Assembly (NCBI GenBank): GCA_030544215.1
Contig: JARZZO010000011.1
Location: forward strand, 16,168,001 to 16,232,000
Length of the DNA: 64,000 nucleotides
Source: Zantedeschia hybrid cultivar
Taxonomy: Eukaryota; Streptophyta; Magnoliopsida; Alismatales; Araceae
Direction of reading: 5' to 3'
Under the pieces are notes generated by a model. That model made no database searches. It was not told where the DNA came from and was given only the letters and a program-made list of their open reading frames with translations. This document shows, one piece after another, positions 58,555 to 64,000 of this stretch (position 1 is the first letter of the stretch; every line of letters begins with the position of its first letter). The translations under genes were made by a program, and so were the position numbers.

Positions 58555-61500
58555 TCGTCCTTAACATTATTTTTAAGAGTTTTTGCAAATAACTCTCTAA
58601 AAGATTTCATATATATAGATAAGCTACTATATGATTTATATTTACATATAACCTCCTTAGCTGTAGAGTTATTTGCATATTGCCCTTTTACTTATGTGGA
58701 TTTACTTTGAATTTTACCTAAATTAAAATATTTTACCTTGCACATATAATGTCAAAATGTAAATACTAATAGTATTCTCAGTTACAATACAAATCTCTCA
58801 CAAAAAGTATCATATAAGCATCCACCTATAAATTTGTTGTATATATTTAACAACATTTTTTTCTATTTTTATGCAGGGTAAAAATATTTTAACTCAAGTT
58901 TCACTTTTTTAACAGTATTTTCCATAAGGTTGAGTTTCACTTTTTTTATGCTATGTTTCACTCATTTTGTTAACTATTTGTAATGGATCAACAAAGTGTT
59001 AATATAATAACCAAATAGTATAGTAAGGTAATAACATCAATAGTATAGTAAGGTAACAACATCATAACATTGTAAATTAGGAACATAATTGTTTATTCGT
59101 TATTAGTTAAAATATTAAAATCTTAACATGTCAAAGCATTATCTTTACCACGTTATTATGTTAATAGTTAACGTGGGAGGGGCTAATGTTATTACATTAA
59201 TTCATTGTTATATGAGTATTATTTGCTGCACCAACTACCAGTATTTTAATATTAAAAACTTGAATTGTTTTTGATGGCTCACATATGACCTACATGCTCG
59301 TACGATCTCAAAAAAATCTTAAAAATAAAAAATCAAACTCTATTTTTTTTTACGGTTCTATTAGGGTTCGATTTTTTATTTTAAGAATTTTGTTGATCGT
59401 CCAATCAAAGATTGGATTGTACCAATATGTAAAACATAATGGAGCCCACAAAAAAAATAAACAAATTTTATAGTTAAAAAGCATCAATGTAATGTTGCAG
59501 CAAGTAATATTCTTGTCATATTACCTATTATATTACTATCTTATTGCGTTAACACATTGAAGGTCCATTATGAATCAAATATACATGCAACCAAATGCAC
59601 CCTAGACAAATGTATGCAATCACAAAAATGTTTTATGGGAAAACACATAAATAAAAAAGGTTTTTAGAAAATTATTTTTAGAAGTACTAAACAGTCGATT
59701 CTATTTTCATTTTTCTCGTAAATTGATGTTCCTAGAAAACCTTTTTCACCTGATTATGTTTTACACGCAATCAAATGGACCTTAGGGTCTGTTTGGTTTG
59801 GTTGCACGTTAAAATATAATCGGATGGAAAATGGTTTCCAAAGAAATCAATTTATGAGGAAAGTGAAAATGTAATCGATCATTTGGCACTTTTAAAAATA
59901 TTTATTGAAAATCTTTTCATTCGTTTGTTTGCCCATAAAATCTTTTCTTGAAAATAATTTTATACATTTGTTTGCTTATAAAAGAATTTTCACATTACAA
60001 ATTTTTTAACATAGATATGGCAGGGCCAAAAGATTTTTTTTTTTATATTTTTCTGAACTGAGAAAATATATCAACTCTACATTTGATTGGATAATTCAAA
60101 TAAAAAGGCAATATCTTGGCATGATCAAAATTCGAACTGCAATATTAAAGGATGTTTTTTTTCTTTTTAATTTTCAACTTGGGATACGTTTAGTTTAGTT
60201 CTACGTTAAAATATATTCGACTGGGAAGGAAATTTATTTACAAGGAAGATAAAAACATAATCTATCATTTGGTACTTTTGAAAAAAAAAATTGAATTTTT
60301 TTATTTATTCTTTGTAAAATATTTTGCTAAAAACGCAATCAATATTTTTCTAAATTTTTTTTTTCACTTGTTTGGTTTTCTGTAAAAAAAATTGAACTGT
60401 CTAATCAAACACTAATGAGATTGTTAACATAGATAACATAGTCAATTGACTTTTTTTTTTTTAATTTTTAAGTTGAGAGAACAGTCAACTTGGCATTTGA
60501 TCATACATTTCAAATGGAAAAAAGCTATGTCCTCATATCATCAAAATTTGAAAAATCAATTTTTGTTTTTACTTTTTTTTTTTTTTTTTTGAGTTTGGAG
60601 AACATTCTAGCTCGACATGAGATTAGACGATTTAAATAAAAAAAAATCATGTTTCTGTCAAAGTTCAAATAGAAAAGTTAAAAGATCTTTTTATTTTTCT
60701 TCTATTTTCTTGGTTGCCAGAACGCCCTAACTTGACATCTAATTAGATTATTAAAATAAAAAATACACGTCCCTACACATTACACATTATATGTTTGGTT
60801 GTATTTAAAATATAATTATAAGGAAAATAATTTTAAAAATAAGTTTTATTATAAAAACATATTTTTTAAAAAGATATTGTTATTTATTTTTTTTCATAAA
60901 AGTGAAACAGAGTATCATTTTGTTTTAAGATATAAGTGTAAAATTATAATATCTTAAGTTTTAAAAGTATAAATATACGTAATTCTAAAGGGAGAATAAC
61001 TTACTGCACCCTTATTACGTCGTCTGATGGTACAGTCAAATTCAAAAAAGAAAAGAAAAAGAAATTTGAAGCTCCCAACATGTCTTCCATGTCTACATAA
61101 TTGGATTTTCGATCGGACATCCTAAAAAATAATAAAAATTCAAAATCAAGGCTCGATGAACAATAATTTACTATTCATTGAGGATCGATTTTTTTAACTT
61201 TCATAATTGTTTTTTGAAAGCTTCTAGCATGACCTACATACTCATATAATTCGATTTTAAATTGGACATCTCAAAAAAAGATGGAAATTCAAAAAACTAA
61301 GCCCAATGAATATTAGTGTACTATTCATGGGCTCGATTATTTATTTTATCATAATTTTTTGATTGTTTTGAAAGTTCCCTGACATGTCCTACATGCTTAT
61401 CTTATTCAATGTTAGATCGAACATCTCAAAAGATGAAAATTTATTTTATATTTTAACCGCATAAAGAAAAGGCAATCTCCTTATCAAGCACGTAAGCGGA

Positions 61501-62610
61501 ACGTTTGAAATTTTACAGGAAAACTGCATATGGACCTTCTCCTCGGATGCCAAATTTCTGATTTAGATGAAGTTAACGGATTAACTTTTCTGTTGACTAA
61601 TGTTTTCTAGGTTACCAACTAAATCTTTATATCAGACTTACTTGAAAATGTTTTTCTAACTGTCATTTTACAGGTTATCAGATGGATCGCTTACTGAAGC
61701 AAGTTTTCAGGAAAAATGCTTCGGAATTGGCTATTCAGTTCCGCTAAAAATTCAAAGTTAACAGAAAAATTCATCCATAAAAATCCAAAATCCTGATTTA
61801 GGCATCCGTCGCAAAGAGACGACTGCCATTTTTGAGGCGTGTGGCGTTTCTGGGTTTCTGCAGTCTTCTGTCTTTTAGATGTTGGGCTGGCGTCTATGCT
61901 TAGTAGGAAATGGTTTTAAATTGTAATAGAGAGGTAATTATATTTTTTATTTTTCTTAAAAATTGTTGTTTGAATATATTTTCTCCTTATAAAGGGTTTT
62001 ACCCCTTTAGTTGATTTTTCAGAAATGAAATTCTTTTACAACAAAACAAATCCAGAAAATCGCTTTTAGAAAAGAATGTTTTTTAGAAAGCAAACAAGCA
62101 AAATATTTTAAAAAAATATTTTCATAAATACTCATTAATATTTTTTTTATTCTTTTTACAAAGTTGTTCCTTAAAAAATCATTTTCACAAGAATATATTT
62201 TATGAAAAATCAAAATGGACATATGTTAGTAATCTTGTAATTTGAAATGTTCTGTTTAAGTCAACAAATATATGAAATCATTTTTAGGAAAGTATTCTAC
62301 AGAAAAATAAATAAATGTAAATTTTCAGGAAAATATTTTTAAAAGTACCAAATGACAGATGTCGTTTTCATTTTTCTCAAAAAAAACATTTTTTTGAAAA
62401 ACTTTTTCCATTCAAAAATATTTTCCGTAGAACCAAATGCACCCATAGAAGAAGGTCAAAGTAAACTCGCATAATTAAGGAGGTTATATCCAAATAACAC
62501 CACGATTAAGGAGGTTATACATGAATATGAATTATAAAAGTAGTTATCTATAAATATGAAATATTTTAGGAGATTATTTGTAAAAACTCTTAAAAAACAA
62601 TTTGCCTATA
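58555..62610. repeat. Inverted copies of a ~145-bp repeat 4 kb apart, with MITE-rich sequence between
   Basis: 58563-58715 (TTTTTAAGAGTTTTTGCAAA...ACATATAACCTCCTTA...TTTACTTTGA) and 62465-62608 are homologous in inverted orientation at roughly three-quarters identity by eye. They could be the terminal repeats of one ~4-kb non-autonomous element or two independent insertions. Between them there is no gene: there are several (A)GGGTCTGTTTGG / ACCAAATG(C/G)ACC ends (59596, 59785, 62440), long T-runs (near 60032, 60450, 60572) and AT-rich sequence. Confidence 0.5.
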
Positions 62611-62849
62611 CCATGTGAGTGATTTCACAATTGAAAATTCTTTTCTGAACCACAAATATTCGAAATTATTTTTAGGAAAAGATTTTATGTGAAAATAAAT
62701 AAATGAAAAAAACGTTTCAGGAAAACGTTTTTTCAAAAGTACTAAATGGTTGATTCTATTTTTATTTTTATTTTTAACATCTAAAAAATGAAAAATAGAC
62801 CTAAGATGCAGTCCATTTACTCACTTACCTGTTGATGTTATTCGGATCA

Positions 62850-63230
62850 TAATTGATACGGATCTGCCTGATTCAGGTATGGGTCTATCTAGTACCGTAT
62901 CATCGGCGGCCCTAGTTATTAGTTACGGTCTACACAGACTCGTACCATTCACAGCCCCGCCGGCGGTCTGGGAGCATGATTGGTCTGTACGGTCGAGATG
63001 ACGCGCGACTGTCGACAGGTCCGTCGTACACGAAATCTACGGTTAATGCTGAATCCATCACGTTTCTCTCGTGGACCTGCGCGTCCCACCGCCGTCACGT
63101 TGTTCGCCGGACAAAAAAATTGTTTATGTGACGGGCGCGTTGTACATAGCTCAGCAATACCCTCTGTGCCCTGGCACACTGCGCCTGACTCAAATTACAT
63201 GCTTCCACACACTGTATGGCATAATTGGCT
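62850..63230. other. GC-richer patch, unassigned
   Basis: Sharply GC-richer than the surroundings, with several CG-rich words (CCGCCGGCGG, GACGCGCGAC). Open frames of 63-113 codons on both strands, none recognisable. It could be a promoter or first exon of a gene beyond the window, or an LTR piece. Confidence 0.3.
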
Positions 63231-63738
63231 GGAAATTTTTTTTTTCTTCCCCTCTCACTTGACTCCGGTTGAAGGGAAAAATAAAAAACAACTATTGATC
63301 ATTGATGATGATATCTATTAGAAATCTATCTTATTATATTAAAAATAATTAAAGGATTCAGAGAAGGACATTCATCTAGCTAGCTCATCAGAATCTTTAC
63401 GTGCTTTGATTTCTAAGCTTTTCAGATCCTCATGCTACATCACCGCCTCCAAAGAAAACTTGTGCCTTGTTACTCTTGCATGAGCTGTTACAAGTACATT
63501 TGGGTTGCTTTATGAGTAGATTAGAACCACATCAGTATATGTATGTTAGACTTTTGGATTTAAAGGACACTGTTAAAAGCATAATTATAAGTTTCTAATT
63601 TTAATATTTATGTTTTTTTACATGTTATTTTTCTGTGTAAAATGATACTGTCTCAACTCAACCACATATTAATTATTATAAAAAAAAAACCACATATTAA
63701 CTAATATTTTGTAAAATCTGAGAAAACGCTAGAATCAA

Positions 63739-63757
63739 TCTCTCTCTCTCTCTCTCT
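63739..63757. repeat. (CT)n microsatellite
   Basis: Short perfect CT run. Confidence 0.85.
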
Positions 63758-63803
63758 TCAGCAACTATGCGTTGACGTAGGTGACCCTCTATTTTTTTTT
63801 AGA

Positions 63804-64000
63804 CACTTAGCTCAACGGCCAGGTATGTACACACTTACAAGGGACGAGGGTTCGATTCCAAGTGTTACCTGAATTTTCGTCTTAAGTAAGAGAATATTCC
63901 ATGCTGGTCTGAATAGTCCGTCTGATTAGGTGTGAGAATTTTGAGTCAAATTGATTTTTGAGAAAGTAATCACACAAACAAGATGATATAAATGCTGTGA
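63804..64000 (+). mobile_element. tRNA-derived SINE-like sequence, running off the window end
   Basis: TAGCTCAACGGCC at 63808-63820 resembles a pol III A box (two mismatches), and GGTTCGATTCC at 63849-63859 is a perfect B box (GGTTCGANNCC). Spacing of about 40 bp is right for a tRNA-type promoter. There is no full cloverleaf, so it is a SINE-like relic rather than a tRNA gene. The 3' end lies beyond the window. Confidence 0.55.

Noticed and set aside
63808..63860. A tRNA gene at the right edge
   Set aside because: A and B boxes are present but stems do not pair into a cloverleaf; SINE-like relic is the better reading.

Overview
The window is nuclear DNA from a flowering plant. Four protein-coding loci are recognisable, all with plant-type introns or plant-specific families, and AT-rich, transposon-dense sequence lies between them. 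The very GC-rich first exons of the SWI3B and CDKB2 genes suggest a monocot. That is an inference from base composition, and the species cannot be named from the sequence alone.

Layout. 1-3840: the 5' three exons of a SWI3B-type SWI/SNF subunit (minus strand), with a 52-bp minisatellite in intron 2. Its C-terminal exons are not in the window, and a LINE relic lies where the next intron should be. 5215-15000: a pile of retroelements. It holds a 5'-truncated LINE with a perfect 13-bp target duplication, two solo LTRs of one Ty1/copia family in opposite orientations (each with a perfect 5-bp target duplication), a decayed copia body that hosts the second solo LTR, and an unassigned fragment with an envelope-like look. 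17447-20095: promoter and eight coding exons of a CDKB2 mitotic kinase, with G2/M-type MSA elements. 21330-23620: tandem duplications. 24420-25908: U2AF35 splicing factor (intronless CDS with a 5'UTR intron). 31300-33000: small retroposon and palindromic repeats. 35029-35855: LINE endonuclease relic. 36158-39730: mitochondrial HSP70 (minus strand, five exons) with a heat-shock element upstream and an in-frame TGA that removes the last 58 codons. 40080-42000: AT-rich duplication. 44314-47421: exactly twelve copies of a 259-bp unit. 48635-49511: Gypsy-type solo LTR. 50022-50625: long foldback. 51999-55330: four copies of an 833-bp unit built from two MITEs. 56646-58140: nested PIF/Harbinger-like elements, the inner one carrying a captured gene fragment. 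58550-64000: MITE relics, an unassigned GC-richer patch and a SINE-like tail.

The four genes are unrelated housekeeping or cell-cycle genes (chromatin remodelling, mitotic kinase, 3' splice-site recognition, mitochondrial protein import and folding), so there is no operon-like logic. The unusual material is the premature stop in the mitochondrial HSP70, the very young tandem arrays, and the gene-capturing TTA-flanked element. No CRISPR, rRNA or tRNA gene was seen.
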